From the NCBI GenBank assembly GCA_029098065.1, contig JAQXNP010000100.1, positions 1-9,720 on the forward strand: a stretch of DNA of 9,720 nucleotides, written 5' to 3'. A program made the position numbers and the translations under genes. Below are positions 1 to 6,522 of the stretch, in pieces. This DNA comes from Clostridiales bacterium (lineage in GTDB: Bacteria > Bacillota > Clostridia > Oscillospirales > Oscillospiraceae). The stretch's first letter is position 1, and every line of letters begins with the position of its first letter. The notes beneath the pieces were generated by a model that was given only the letters and a program-made list of their open reading frames with translations, ran no database searches and was not told the DNA's origin.

Positions 1-14
1 CATTTTCGCGTGTT

Positions 15-43
15 ATTATATTCAAATATTCTAATTTTGTCAA
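15..43 (-). promoter_or_regulatory. Consensus sigma-A promoter directed leftwards
   Basis: On the minus strand a TTGACA -35 box (38-43) is followed by exactly 17 bases and a TATAAT -10 box (15-20), a full match to the vegetative promoter consensus. Transcription would start around position 8 and leave the window to the left, divergent from mtaB. The gene it serves is not visible. The spacer and flanks are AT-rich, unlike the GC-rich coding DNA around them. Confidence 0.8.
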
Positions 44-73
44 GTGCTTCTACCCCAGAAAAGAGGTATTTTC

Positions 74-1372
74 ATGGACATCGCCATCTGCACCCTGGGC
101 TGCAAGGTCAACCAGTACGAGACCCAGGCCATCGAGACCGAGCTGATCCGCCGGGGCCATTCTCTGGTCCCCTTTGACGGGCCTGCCGACGCCTATATCG
201 TCAATACCTGTACGGTCACCGCCGTCAGCGACCACAAGTCCCGGCAGGCCATCCGCCGGTGCCGGAAGCAGAATCCCCTGGCTGTGGTGGCCGTGTGCGG
301 CTGTTACGCCCAGACCGATCCGGAGGCGGTGGCCAGGCTGGACGTGGACCTGGTGGGCGGCGCCAGCGGGCGCATGGCCTTCCTGGACCGGCTGGAGGAA
401 CTGGCCGCCCGCCGGGGCGGAGATCACTCTCCCACGGTGACAGTTGGCAGCATCATGTCCGTCCGTGCCTTTGAGGAACTCCCGGCCGGCGGGCTGGCCG
501 GACGCACCCGGGCCATGCTGAAGATCGAGGACGGCTGCGTCAATTTCTGCTCCTACTGCATCATCCCCTACGCCCGGGGACCGGTGCGCTCCCTCCCTCT
601 GGACCGGGCGGCGGCGGAGGCCGGCCGCCTGGCCGCCGAGGGCTATAAAGAACTGGTCCTCACCGGCATCGAGATCTCCTCCTGGGGGCAGGACTTCCGG
701 GACGGCTCCTCCCCCATCGACGTGATCGAAGCCGTCTGCCGCGCCGCACCGGGGTGCCGGGTCCGTCTGGGGAGCCTGGAACCCCGGACCATCACCGGGG
801 ACTTCTGCCGCCGGGCGGCCGCTCTGCCCAATCTGTGCCCCCACTTCCATCTCTCCCTCCAGTCGGGCTGCGACGCCACCCTGAAGCGGATGAACCGGAA
901 GTATGACACGGCCCGGTATCTGGAGAGCGTGGAACTGCTGCGGAAGTTGTTCGGGGAGCCCGGCATCACCACCGACCTCATTGTGGGCTTTCCCGGGGAG
1001 ACGGAGGAGGAATTCGCCCAGACCCTGGACTTCCTCCGGACCTGCGCCTTCACCGCCATGCATATCTTCCCCTATTCCCGCCGCTCGGGAACTCCGGCGG
1101 ACCGGATGCCGGGGCAGGTCCCGAAATCGGTCAAGGAGGACCGGGCCCGCCGGGCGGCGGCTGTGGCGGAGGAACTGCGGCAGTCTTACCTCCGCGGCTG
1201 GGTGGGCCGGACTCTCCCGGTGCTCTTCGAGGAGGAGAAGGACGGCCTCTGGCGGGGCCACGCGCCCAACTATGCGGAGGTATTTGCCCCCGGACAGGAT
1301 CTGCACAACGCTGAGCGGACCGTCCGCGTCACCGGTGTTCAGGGGGACCATCTGACGGGGGTCCTCGCGTAA
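74..1372 (+). CDS. mtaB: tRNA (N6-L-threonylcarbamoyladenosine(37)-C2)-methylthiotransferase MtaB
   Basis: Radical-SAM enzyme of 432 aa that adds a methylthio group to t6A37 of ANN-decoding tRNAs, giving ms2t6A; cytoplasmic. Seen: an N-terminal MTTase domain opening with CTLGCKVNQYET, with likely second-cluster cysteines C10, C46 and C77; the radical-SAM CxxxCxxC motif CVNFCSYC at residues 155-162; a C-terminal stretch (about 370-432) where the TRAM RNA-binding domain belongs. The CTLGCKVN opening and CVNFCSYCIIPYARG fit the MtaB branch better than MiaB or RimO. The ATG at 74 is chosen because AGAGG (62-66) lies 7 nt upstream; an in-frame GTG at 44 would add ten residues but has no ribosome binding site and lies inside the divergent promoter region. 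Length is normal for the family. No clear terminator follows; a new promoter starts 15 nt after the stop. Confidence 0.95.
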   Translation: MDIAICTLGCKVNQYETQAIETELIRRGHSLVPFDGPADAYIVNTCTVTAVSDHKSRQAIRRCRKQNPLAVVAVCGCYAQTDPEAVARLDVDLVGGASGRMAFLDRLEELAARRGGDHSPTVTVGSIMSVRAFEELPAGGLAGRTRAMLKIEDGCVNFCSYCIIPYARGPVRSLPLDRAAAEAGRLAAEGYKELVLTGIEISSWGQDFRDGSSPIDVIEAVCRAAPGCRVRLGSLEPRTITGDFCRRAAALPNLCPHFHLSLQSGCDATLKRMNRKYDTARYLESVELLRKLFGEPGITTDLIVGFPGETEEEFAQTLDFLRTCAFTAMHIFPYSRRSGTPADRMPGQVPKSVKEDRARRAAAVAEELRQSYLRGWVGRTLPVLFEEEKDGLWRGHAPNYAEVFAPGQDLHNAERTVRVTGVQGDHLTGVLA

Positions 1373-1386
1373 CCGCCGGCCCGTTC

Positions 1387-1415
1387 TTGTAACCGGGCGA
1401 AAAATATGGTAAAAT
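1387..1415 (+). promoter_or_regulatory. Sigma-A promoter for the glyoxalase-acyltransferase-MFS unit
   Basis: TTGTAA (1387-1392) and TAAAAT (1410-1415, five of six to consensus) are separated by 17 bases, with a TGG extended -10 element directly before the -10 box. The predicted start near 1422 leaves a short leader before the ribosome binding site at 1436-1443. It lies in the AT-rich gap after mtaB. The assignment is by eye. Confidence 0.6.
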
Positions 1416-1449
1416 AATATTTTTGTTGGAAACAAAAAGGAGGATGGCC

Positions 1450-1824
1450 ATGTTCCGCTTCAACCATTTCAACTTCAACGTTCTGGATCTGGACAAGTCC
1501 CTTGCCTTCTACCGGGAGGCCCTGGGCCTTCAGGTGGTTCGGGAGAAGGACGGGGCCAACGCCGACGGCCCCTTCAAGCTGGTCTATCTGGGCGATGGGG
1601 AGAGCTCGTTCACCCTGGAACTCACCTGGCTGTCCAGCCGGAAAGAACCCTACGATCTGGGAGAGGGAGAATTCCATCTGGCCTTTTCCGTCCCCGATCT
1701 GGAGCAGGCCCGCGCCAAACACGCGGAGATGGGCTGCATCTGCTTTGAGAATCCCTCCATGGGGATCTACTTCATCGAGGACCCGGACGGCTACTGGATC
1801 GAGATCGTCCCGGAGAAAAAGTAA
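1450..1824 (+). CDS. gloA: VOC-superfamily glyoxalase I-like protein (lactoylglutathione lyase type)
   Basis: A 124-aa protein with two betaalphabetabetabeta modules of the vicinal oxygen chelate fold. By alignment from memory with E. coli GloA, all four metal ligands are present: H6, E57 (in LELTW), H76 (in EFHLAFSV) and E118 (in EDPDGYWIEIV). The short form without the zinc-type insertions suggests a Ni/Co enzyme. The usual role is isomerising the methylglyoxal-thiol hemithioacetal; the thiol cofactor here is unknown, as most clostridia lack glutathione, so the physiological substrate is uncertain. Start: AAAGGAGG (1436-1443) lies 6 nt before the ATG at 1450; the ATG at 1444 directly abuts the Shine-Dalgarno and a TTG at 1423 has no site. 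The stop TAA shares its last base with the next ATG (TAATG), indicating translational coupling to the acyltransferase. Confidence 0.85.
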   Translation: MFRFNHFNFNVLDLDKSLAFYREALGLQVVREKDGANADGPFKLVYLGDGESSFTLELTWLSSRKEPYDLGEGEFHLAFSVPDLEQARAKHAEMGCICFENPSMGIYFIEDPDGYWIEIVPEKK

Positions 1825-2891
1825 TGGCGCAGAAACAGGGCGGCCGGGTGGTTTTTGCCGACCTGCTGCGGGTTTTCGCCCTTCTGGCCGCCATGATCCT
1901 CTATCTGATCGGGGATCAGCTGAACCGCGTAGGGGCGGGCACCGCCTCCTGGACCGTTCTCAGCCTCTATGACGGACTGCTGCGGTGGTGCGTACCTGTT
2001 TTTGCCATGCTGTCCGGCATGATGATGCTGGATGAAAAGGCGGGCCGGTCTCTGCCCAAGCTCTTCTTCCACAACGCCCTGCGGGTGCTCATTGCCCTCC
2101 TGGTCTGGGCCGGGATCTATGCCGCGGCCGGCACGCTGGCCGCCGGAGGCCGGTTCACCTGGGCGGGGCTGTGGGCGGATATTCTCAGCGCGCTGCGGGG
2201 CAATTCCCACGATCATCTGTGGTTCCTCTACATCATTTTGGGGCTCTATCTGGTGACCCCCGTCCTCCGGTCCTTTGTCCGGGGCGCCAGCCGGAGTGAT
2301 TTCCGCTATTTCTTTGTCCTGGCCTTCCTCTTCGCCTCTCTGCTGCCCATGTCTTTCCGGCTCTGGCCGGGGACCGCCGTCCTTCAGGTCTGGTATGACC
2401 GGCTGGCGGTCCAGCTGGTCCTCGGCTATGTGGGCTACTATGTGGCGGGGTATTATCTGCGGGAATACACCATCAGCCGCGTTGCCGAGGCCGTCGTCTA
2501 TGTGCTGGGAGTCCTGGGGGCGGCGGCCACCGTGTGGGGCACCAGCGTCCTCTCCCGCCAGGCCGGACGGATGGTGGACACCCTGTATGATCCCTTCTCC
2601 CCCAACATCGTCTGTTTCTCTGTGGCGGTGGTGGTTCTGTTCCGCTACGTGCTGGGCGTCAGCGACGAGCGCTCCCGCCGCCAGCGCCTCTCCGGCGTGG
2701 CCCGGATCTCCTTCGGGATGTATCTGGTACACCCGCTTTTCCTGATGCTTCTGGACCGCTTCGGCATCACCGTGCTCTCCTTTCCGCCGGCAGCGGCGGT
2801 GCCTCTGCTGGCTGCGGCGGTCTTTCTCTGCTCGTTCGCCTCGGCCTGGCTCATTTCCAAAATTCCCTTTATAGGGTGGTGGCTCACCTGA
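1824..2891 (+). CDS. Acyltransferase 3 family membrane protein
   Basis: Multipass membrane protein of 355 aa, about ten hydrophobic segments, of the acyltransferase 3 family (Pfam PF01757), whose members O-acylate surface polysaccharides, peptidoglycan or small molecules. Seen: the opening VVFADLLRVFALLAAMILYL, the central HDHLWFLYIILGLYLVTP (about residues 128-147) and the late ISFGMYLVHPLFLMLLDRFG, all in the family's usual order. Odd point: family members normally carry R-x10-H in the first helix; here R16 is present but the position eleven on is Y27, so the usual histidine is absent. The start overlaps the previous stop by one base, with GGAG (1812-1815) 8 nt upstream. It lies between a glyoxalase-like gene and an MFS gene, which does not reveal the acceptor. 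The family call is secure, the substrate unknown, and catalytic competence is in doubt. Confidence 0.85.
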   Translation: MAQKQGGRVVFADLLRVFALLAAMILYLIGDQLNRVGAGTASWTVLSLYDGLLRWCVPVFAMLSGMMMLDEKAGRSLPKLFFHNALRVLIALLVWAGIYAAAGTLAAGGRFTWAGLWADILSALRGNSHDHLWFLYIILGLYLVTPVLRSFVRGASRSDFRYFFVLAFLFASLLPMSFRLWPGTAVLQVWYDRLAVQLVLGYVGYYVAGYYLREYTISRVAEAVVYVLGVLGAAATVWGTSVLSRQAGRMVDTLYDPFSPNIVCFSVAVVVLFRYVLGVSDERSRRQRLSGVARISFGMYLVHPLFLMLLDRFGITVLSFPPAAAVPLLAAAVFLCSFASAWLISKIPFIGWWLT

Positions 2892-2923
2892 ACGCTCCGA
2901 CTCTTTCACAAAAGGCATCTCCC

Positions 2924-4117
2924 ATGCCCGGCGCCAGACAGCTGGACGCCCATTATATTGCCGTCCAGGCTGGATTCTGGTCCATGTTCGGCTCCATCTG
3001 CGGCTATCTGACCGCTCTGCTTCAGGGCCGGGGCTTCTCCAACAGCCAGATCGGTCTCCTGATCGCCATCCGGTGTCTGGCCGGCATTTTCCTCCAGCCC
3101 CTGCTGGGGGGCTGGGCCGACCGCCACCCCAGGGTCCCTCTGAAGGTGGTAGTGGACCTGTCTCTGGCCCTCTCCCTGGTGACCGGTATTCTTTTCGCCG
3201 CCCTGCCCGGGATGGGCTTTTTCCCCACGGCGGTGGTCTTCATCATTCTGGGCGGCTTCGAGATCTCCGCCTATCCTCTGGTGGACGCCATGGCCTTCCA
3301 GTTTATCCATGCCGGGGCGGAGATCCGGTACAGCCTGGGACGGGGGATCGGCTCCCTCTCCTACGCCGTCACCTGCGTCCTGCTGGGACTTCTGTCCAGC
3401 CGCCGGGGCACCGAGTCCGTGCTCATCGTCCACGCGGCTCTGGTCGCCCTGGAGATGGTGCTGGTATGGAGCTTTCCCACCTTCCCCGCCGATCGGATTC
3501 CCCCCGCTCAAACGGCGGAAAAGCCCCATTCCACCCTTCAGATCCTGCGGGCAAATCCCCATTTCGCGCTGATGCTCGCAGCCATCCTATTCGCCCTCAC
3601 CGGCATCATGCCCCTGTCCAATTTCCTCATCAACATTCTCCGGGATAAGGGGGGCGGCAGCAGCCAGCTGGGGCTGGGTCTCTTCCTCATGGCAGCCTCA
3701 GAGCTGCCCGGCTCCCAGGTCTTTGCCCGGCTTCACCGCCGGGGCATGGGCAGCGACCGGCTCCTGCTGCTGAGTATGGTCTTTATGTTCCTGCGCACCC
3801 TGGCCTTTCTGCTGGTCCCATCGGCGGCGCTGGTGCTGGCCTTCGAGCCTCTTCAGATGCTGGGCTATGGCGTGTTTACTCCGGCGGCGGTCTTCTACGT
3901 CAGCGACTCGGTCCCCCCCGCCGACCAGGTAAAGGGGCAGACCCTGATGATGGCGGCCTCCAACGGACTGGGAGGCGTTTTGAGCAGCCTGATGGCCGGC
4001 CGGATGCTGGATCTGGGGCAGGCCGCCGGCGCCGGTTCCTCCTGGATGCTCCTCGCCTGTCTGGGCTGCGGAGCAGTGGGCCTTATTCTGGCCCGCCTGG
4101 CCCTCCAGAAAAAGTAA
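2924..4117 (+). CDS. MFS transporter (MFS_1-like)
   Basis: Predicted 12-helix major facilitator of about 397 aa in the cytoplasmic membrane. Seen: alternating hydrophobic helices throughout; the loop 2-3 signature GGWADRHPR, matching the MFS motif A (GxxxDR...R); a central hydrophilic loop (near residues 190-215, with PPAQTAEKPHS) dividing two six-helix halves. The N-terminal pattern resembles the MFS_1-like/phenylpropionate-permease or LacY-type branch, but the substrate cannot be read from the sequence. Start: the ATG at 2924 has AAAAGG (2910-2915) 8 nt upstream. In-frame GTG codons at 2876 and 2879, inside the end of the acyltransferase gene, would add 15-16 mostly polar residues and lack a good ribosome binding site. 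It follows the acyltransferase by 32 nt and is probably the last gene of that transcript, given the terminator just after it. Confidence 0.88.
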   Translation: MPGARQLDAHYIAVQAGFWSMFGSICGYLTALLQGRGFSNSQIGLLIAIRCLAGIFLQPLLGGWADRHPRVPLKVVVDLSLALSLVTGILFAALPGMGFFPTAVVFIILGGFEISAYPLVDAMAFQFIHAGAEIRYSLGRGIGSLSYAVTCVLLGLLSSRRGTESVLIVHAALVALEMVLVWSFPTFPADRIPPAQTAEKPHSTLQILRANPHFALMLAAILFALTGIMPLSNFLINILRDKGGGSSQLGLGLFLMAASELPGSQVFARLHRRGMGSDRLLLLSMVFMFLRTLAFLLVPSAALVLAFEPLQMLGYGVFTPAAVFYVSDSVPPADQVKGQTLMMAASNGLGGVLSSLMAGRMLDLGQAAGAGSSWMLLACLGCGAVGLILARLALQKK

Positions 4118-4126
4118 ATGATGTGT

Positions 4127-4176
4127 AAAAAGAGCGGCAAATCCCCTTTTTGGTGGTTTTGCCGCTTTCTATTTTT
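4127..4176 (+). terminator. Intrinsic terminator after the MFS gene
   Basis: AGCGGCAAA (4133-4141) pairs perfectly with TTTGCCGCT (4158-4166), extended outward by a G-T and an A-T pair, around a 16-nt loop. It is followed by TTCTATTTTT. It lies 10-15 nt after the MFS stop and closes the mtaB-side transcripts before pyk. The A-run before the stem means it could also act weakly on the other strand. Confidence 0.8.
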
Positions 4177-4194
4177 CAATTGTTATAGTATGAT
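4166..4194 (+). promoter_or_regulatory. Possible pyk promoter
   Basis: The AT-rich stretch between the terminator and pyk holds TATGAT (4189-4194, five of six to the -10 consensus), with a weak TTTCTA 17 bases upstream (4166-4171) that overlaps the terminator arm. TATAGT (4184-4189) and TATTGT (4194-4199) are alternative -10 boxes. Some promoter is expected here, since pyk follows a terminator, but the exact boxes are uncertain. Confidence 0.35.
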
Positions 4195-4254
4195 ATTGTG
4201 GTCAAGCGTTAAAAATAAAACAAACCCCGAAGGCCACATGGAGGGATACACACT

Positions 4255-5688
4255 ATGAATATGCGAAAGACCAAAATCATCTGTACACTGGGCCCGGCCG
4301 TGGACAGTGAGGACATGATCCGCAGGCTGATCCTGGCCGGCATGAACTGCGCCCGTTTCAATTTCTCCCACGGCACCCACGAGACCCATCTGGCCACCCT
4401 CACCCGGCTGAAGCGGGTCCGGGACGAGCTGGGCGCCCCTGTGGCCGCCATGCTGGACACCAAGGGTCCCGAGATCCGGATCAAGACCTTCCAGAATGGC
4501 CCGGTGACCGTCCGGGAGGGGGAACCCTTCACGCTCACCACCCGGGATGTGGAGGGCGACAGCACCCAGGTCTCCGTGACCTACGCCAACCTTCACAGTG
4601 AGGTGACCAAGGGCACCCGCATCCTCATTGACGACGGACTCATCGAGCTGACGGTGGACTCCGTCGAGGGGCAGGATATCCGCTGCACTGTAACCTCCGG
4701 CGGCCAGCTCTCCAACAACAAGAGCATCAACATCCCCGACACCAAGATCCAGCTCCCCGCCCTTACCGATAAGGACCGGGAAGATCTGCGCTTCGCCGCC
4801 GAGAACGACTTTGACTTCGTGGCCGCCTCCTTTATCCGGAAGGCCAGCGACATTGAGGACATCCGCAGCGAGCTGGCCAAGTGGGGCGGGGAACGGATCC
4901 GCGTCATCGCCAAAATCGAGAACCGGGAGGGCGTGGAGAACTTCGACGAGATCCTGGCCGCCTCCGACGGGGCCATGGTGGCCCGGGGCGATCTGGGCGT
5001 GGAGATCCCCGCCTATGAGGTGCCCATCATTCAGAAGGAAATGATCTCCAAGTCCGCCGCCGCCGGCAAAAACGTGGTCACCGCCACCCAGATGCTGGAC
5101 TCCATGATCCGCAACCCCCGGCCCACCCGGGCGGAGGTCTCCGATGTGGCCAACGCCGTCTTTGACGGCACCTCCTGTGTCATGCTCTCCGGCGAGACCG
5201 CCTCCGGCAAGTACCCGATTGAAGCGCTGGAGACCATGGTGGACACCGTTATGGCCGCCGAGCAGGCCACCAATTACTGGGGCCGCTTCATGCGCAGCAG
5301 CTACGATACCAACCGGAGCAAGCCCCACTCCATCAACCAGGCCATCAGCCACACCTGCTGTATGACCGCCATGGACCTGAACGCCTCCGCCATTCTGGCC
5401 GCCACCACCTCGGGCCACACCGCCCGGGTCATCTCCCGGTTCCGGCCCTCCTGCCCCATCGTGGCTTTGACCACCTCTGAAGGGGTCCGCCGCCAGCTGG
5501 CCATCTCCTGGGGCGTCCAGCCCTACCTCTACGGCTCGGTGGACTCCACCGACCGTCTGTTCTCTCTGTGCGTCCAGACCGCCCTGCGGGAGGGTGCTGT
5601 TCAGAAAGGGGAGACCGTGGTTATCACCGCCGGCGTGCCCATGAACGAGCGGGGCACGACTAACCTCATCAAGGCCCAGGTGGTCTGA
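4255..5688 (+). CDS. pyk: Pyruvate kinase
   Basis: Cytoplasmic glycolytic enzyme of 477 aa: phosphoenolpyruvate + ADP to pyruvate + ATP. Seen in order: KIICTLGPAVDSEDMIRRL and ARFNFSHGTHETH at the start of the barrel; DTKGPEIR, whose Glu is the residue associated with K+-dependent enzymes; the B domain (about residues 70-170); FDFVAASFIRKASDIEDIR; the catalytic-lysine region VIAKIENREGVEN; the signature AMVARGDLGVEIP; TATQMLDSMI...PTRAEVSDVANAVFDGTSCVMLSGETASGKYP; and the regulatory C domain ending in VPMNERGTTNLIKAQVV. It ends at the short-form length, without the extra PEP-utilising-like C-terminal domain of many Bacillota pyruvate kinases. Start: GGAGGG (4240-4245) lies 9 nt before the ATG at 4255; a second in-frame ATG at 4261 is less well spaced. 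It stands alone between two terminators and converges on the S1-protein gene. Confidence 0.97.
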   Translation: MNMRKTKIICTLGPAVDSEDMIRRLILAGMNCARFNFSHGTHETHLATLTRLKRVRDELGAPVAAMLDTKGPEIRIKTFQNGPVTVREGEPFTLTTRDVEGDSTQVSVTYANLHSEVTKGTRILIDDGLIELTVDSVEGQDIRCTVTSGGQLSNNKSINIPDTKIQLPALTDKDREDLRFAAENDFDFVAASFIRKASDIEDIRSELAKWGGERIRVIAKIENREGVENFDEILAASDGAMVARGDLGVEIPAYEVPIIQKEMISKSAAAGKNVVTATQMLDSMIRNPRPTRAEVSDVANAVFDGTSCVMLSGETASGKYPIEALETMVDTVMAAEQATNYWGRFMRSSYDTNRSKPHSINQAISHTCCMTAMDLNASAILAATTSGHTARVISRFRPSCPIVALTTSEGVRRQLAISWGVQPYLYGSVDSTDRLFSLCVQTALREGAVQKGETVVITAGVPMNERGTTNLIKAQVV

Positions 5689-5722
5689 TCCGCAGCTTCC
5701 CCCGGCCGATCAAAAGAAAAAG

Positions 5723-5752
5723 CGCCCCCGGCGGGATCTCCCGCCGGGGGCG
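5723..5752. terminator. Bidirectional intrinsic terminator between pyk and the S1-protein gene
   Basis: A perfect 13-bp, almost all-GC stem (5723-5735 with 5740-5752) has a four-base ATCT loop. On the minus strand it is followed directly by CTTTTTCTTTTG, a good U-tract ending the yabP-yabQ-divIC-S1 transcript. On the plus strand the downstream side (TACTGTTCTCTCTTATTTT) is only moderately T-rich, but the stem is strong, so it probably also ends pyk, whose stop is 35 nt upstream. Confidence 0.88.
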
Positions 5753-5764
5753 TACTGTTCTCTC

Positions 5765-6190
5765 TTATTTTCTCCCGCCCCGGCGGCTGCTCCGCCGGTC
5801 GTTCATCTTCAGCTCGGAGAGCTTGCTGTCAGAGGTCTGCATGAACTGTTTGAGCTTGTCCTCAAAGGTCTGGGGCTCCGCCGGCCTGCGCTGGCCGGTA
5901 AAACCTGCCGACCTGCCGCCGCTGCGGCGCTGTCCGCCCGCGGGACGGGGAGGGGGCTCCTGGGCCTTCTTAATGGACAGATTGATCCGGCCGTTTTCAT
6001 CAATGTTGATGACCTTGACCTTGACCTCCTGCCCCTCGTGTAAGTAATCCTTTACGTCGCTGACGTAGGTATAGGCGATCTCGGAAATGTGGACCAGTCC
6101 GGACTTTCCCTCCGGCAGGGAAACAAACGCGCCAAATTTTGTAATCCCGGTGACCTTTCCCTCCAAAACAGAACCAACACCAAACTCCAT
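5765..6190 (-). CDS. yabR: S1 RNA-binding domain protein, YabR-like
   Basis: A 141-aa protein. Residues 1 to about 75 form an S1/OB-fold domain (VGSVLEGKVTGITKFGAFVSL, SGLVHISEIA, GQEVKVKVINIDENGRINLS), very like B. subtilis YabR and the S1 domains of polynucleotide phosphorylase. A linker rich in Arg, Gly, Pro and Gln follows (about 80-110), then a short amphipathic stretch (FEDKLKQFMQTSDSKLSEL) and a basic tail, which suggests RNA binding. The exact role is unknown. It is the last gene of the yabP-yabQ-divIC cluster, as in B. subtilis, with its terminator 13 nt beyond the stop. Start choice is difficult: AAGGAGG (6205-6211) lies only 2 nt from the ATG at 6202 but 14 nt from the ATG at 6190. 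The latter gives MEFGVGS, which aligns with the B. subtilis start MSIEVGS, so it is preferred; starting at 6202 would add four residues. Confidence 0.85.
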   Translation of the reverse strand: MEFGVGSVLEGKVTGITKFGAFVSLPEGKSGLVHISEIAYTYVSDVKDYLHEGQEVKVKVINIDENGRINLSIKKAQEPPPRPAGGQRRSGGRSAGFTGQRRPAEPQTFEDKLKQFMQTSDSKLSELKMNDRRSSRRGGRK

Positions 6191-6246
6191 ACTGACAGAC
6201 ATGTCCTCCTTCAAGATTTTCCCCCGCTCCCGCACACACAGGAAGC

Positions 6247-6522
6247 TCAATCGGTGAAAATGATGACCTTCTCACCGGGGGCGGCCAGGCCCAGCTTATC
6301 GCGGGCGATGTCTGCCTGCCGCTCGGGGTCGTCGCTGTTTTCCACGGCGTCCTGCAGATCGGCGTTGCGCTGAGTCTGCTCGGCCACCTGGGCCTTCAGC
6401 TCCTCCCGCTCGTTCCGGGCCTCCGTCAGACACCCCTGCATCCGCAGGAGTCCCACGGATGCGGCGATGAGCAGAGCCAGTACGACGATCTTGGTGAGAA
6501 ACCCCGCTTTTTTGAGCTTCAT
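6247..6522 (-). CDS. divIC: Septum formation initiator family protein DivIC/FtsB
   Basis: A 91-aa bitopic membrane protein: short basic N-terminus, one transmembrane helix (about residues 9-26), an extracytoplasmic coiled coil (about 30-65, ARNEREELKAQVAEQTQRN) and the family's C-terminal ARDKLGLAAPGEKVI motif. DivIC acts in the FtsL-DivIB-DivIC complex that connects the early divisome to septal peptidoglycan synthesis. AGGGAGG (6534-6540) lies 11 nt upstream of the ATG, rather far but recognisable. Its position between yabQ and the S1 gene matches the B. subtilis chromosome. Most of the gene is overlapped by the C-terminal part of the yabQ reading frame. The family identity and this frame are secure because the protein motifs are intact. 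Confidence 0.9.
   Translation of the reverse strand: MKLKKAGFLTKIVVLALLIAASVGLLRMQGCLTEARNEREELKAQVAEQTQRNADLQDAVENSDDPERQADIARDKLGLAAPGEKVIIFTD

Noticed and set aside
1376..1400. Small GC hairpin between mtaB and the next gene
   Set aside because: The stem is short and bulged and no T-run follows on either strand, so it does not qualify as a terminator; it overlaps a better promoter reading.
50..1435. Long open frame antisense to mtaB; similar long antisense frames at 1791-2918 and 4183-5418
   Set aside because: They mirror genes with intact family motifs. GC-rich third codon positions remove stops from the opposite strand, and their products are low-complexity Gly/Pro/His/Asp-rich with no recognisable domain or ribosome binding site.
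2876..2923. GTG starts that would make the MFS gene overlap the acyltransferase
   Set aside because: No good Shine-Dalgarno; the ATG at 2924 has AAAAGG 8 nt upstream and gives a normal N-terminus before the first helix.
4177..4205. Minus-strand TTGACC upstream of pyk as a divergent promoter
   Set aside because: No acceptable -10 box occurs 16-18 bases downstream, and the transcript would run antisense into the MFS gene through its terminator.
4201..4214. Possible CcpA cre-like site upstream of pyk
   Set aside because: Only the AANCGNT core matches; both outer positions on the left and the C near the right end fail. It is too weak to claim.
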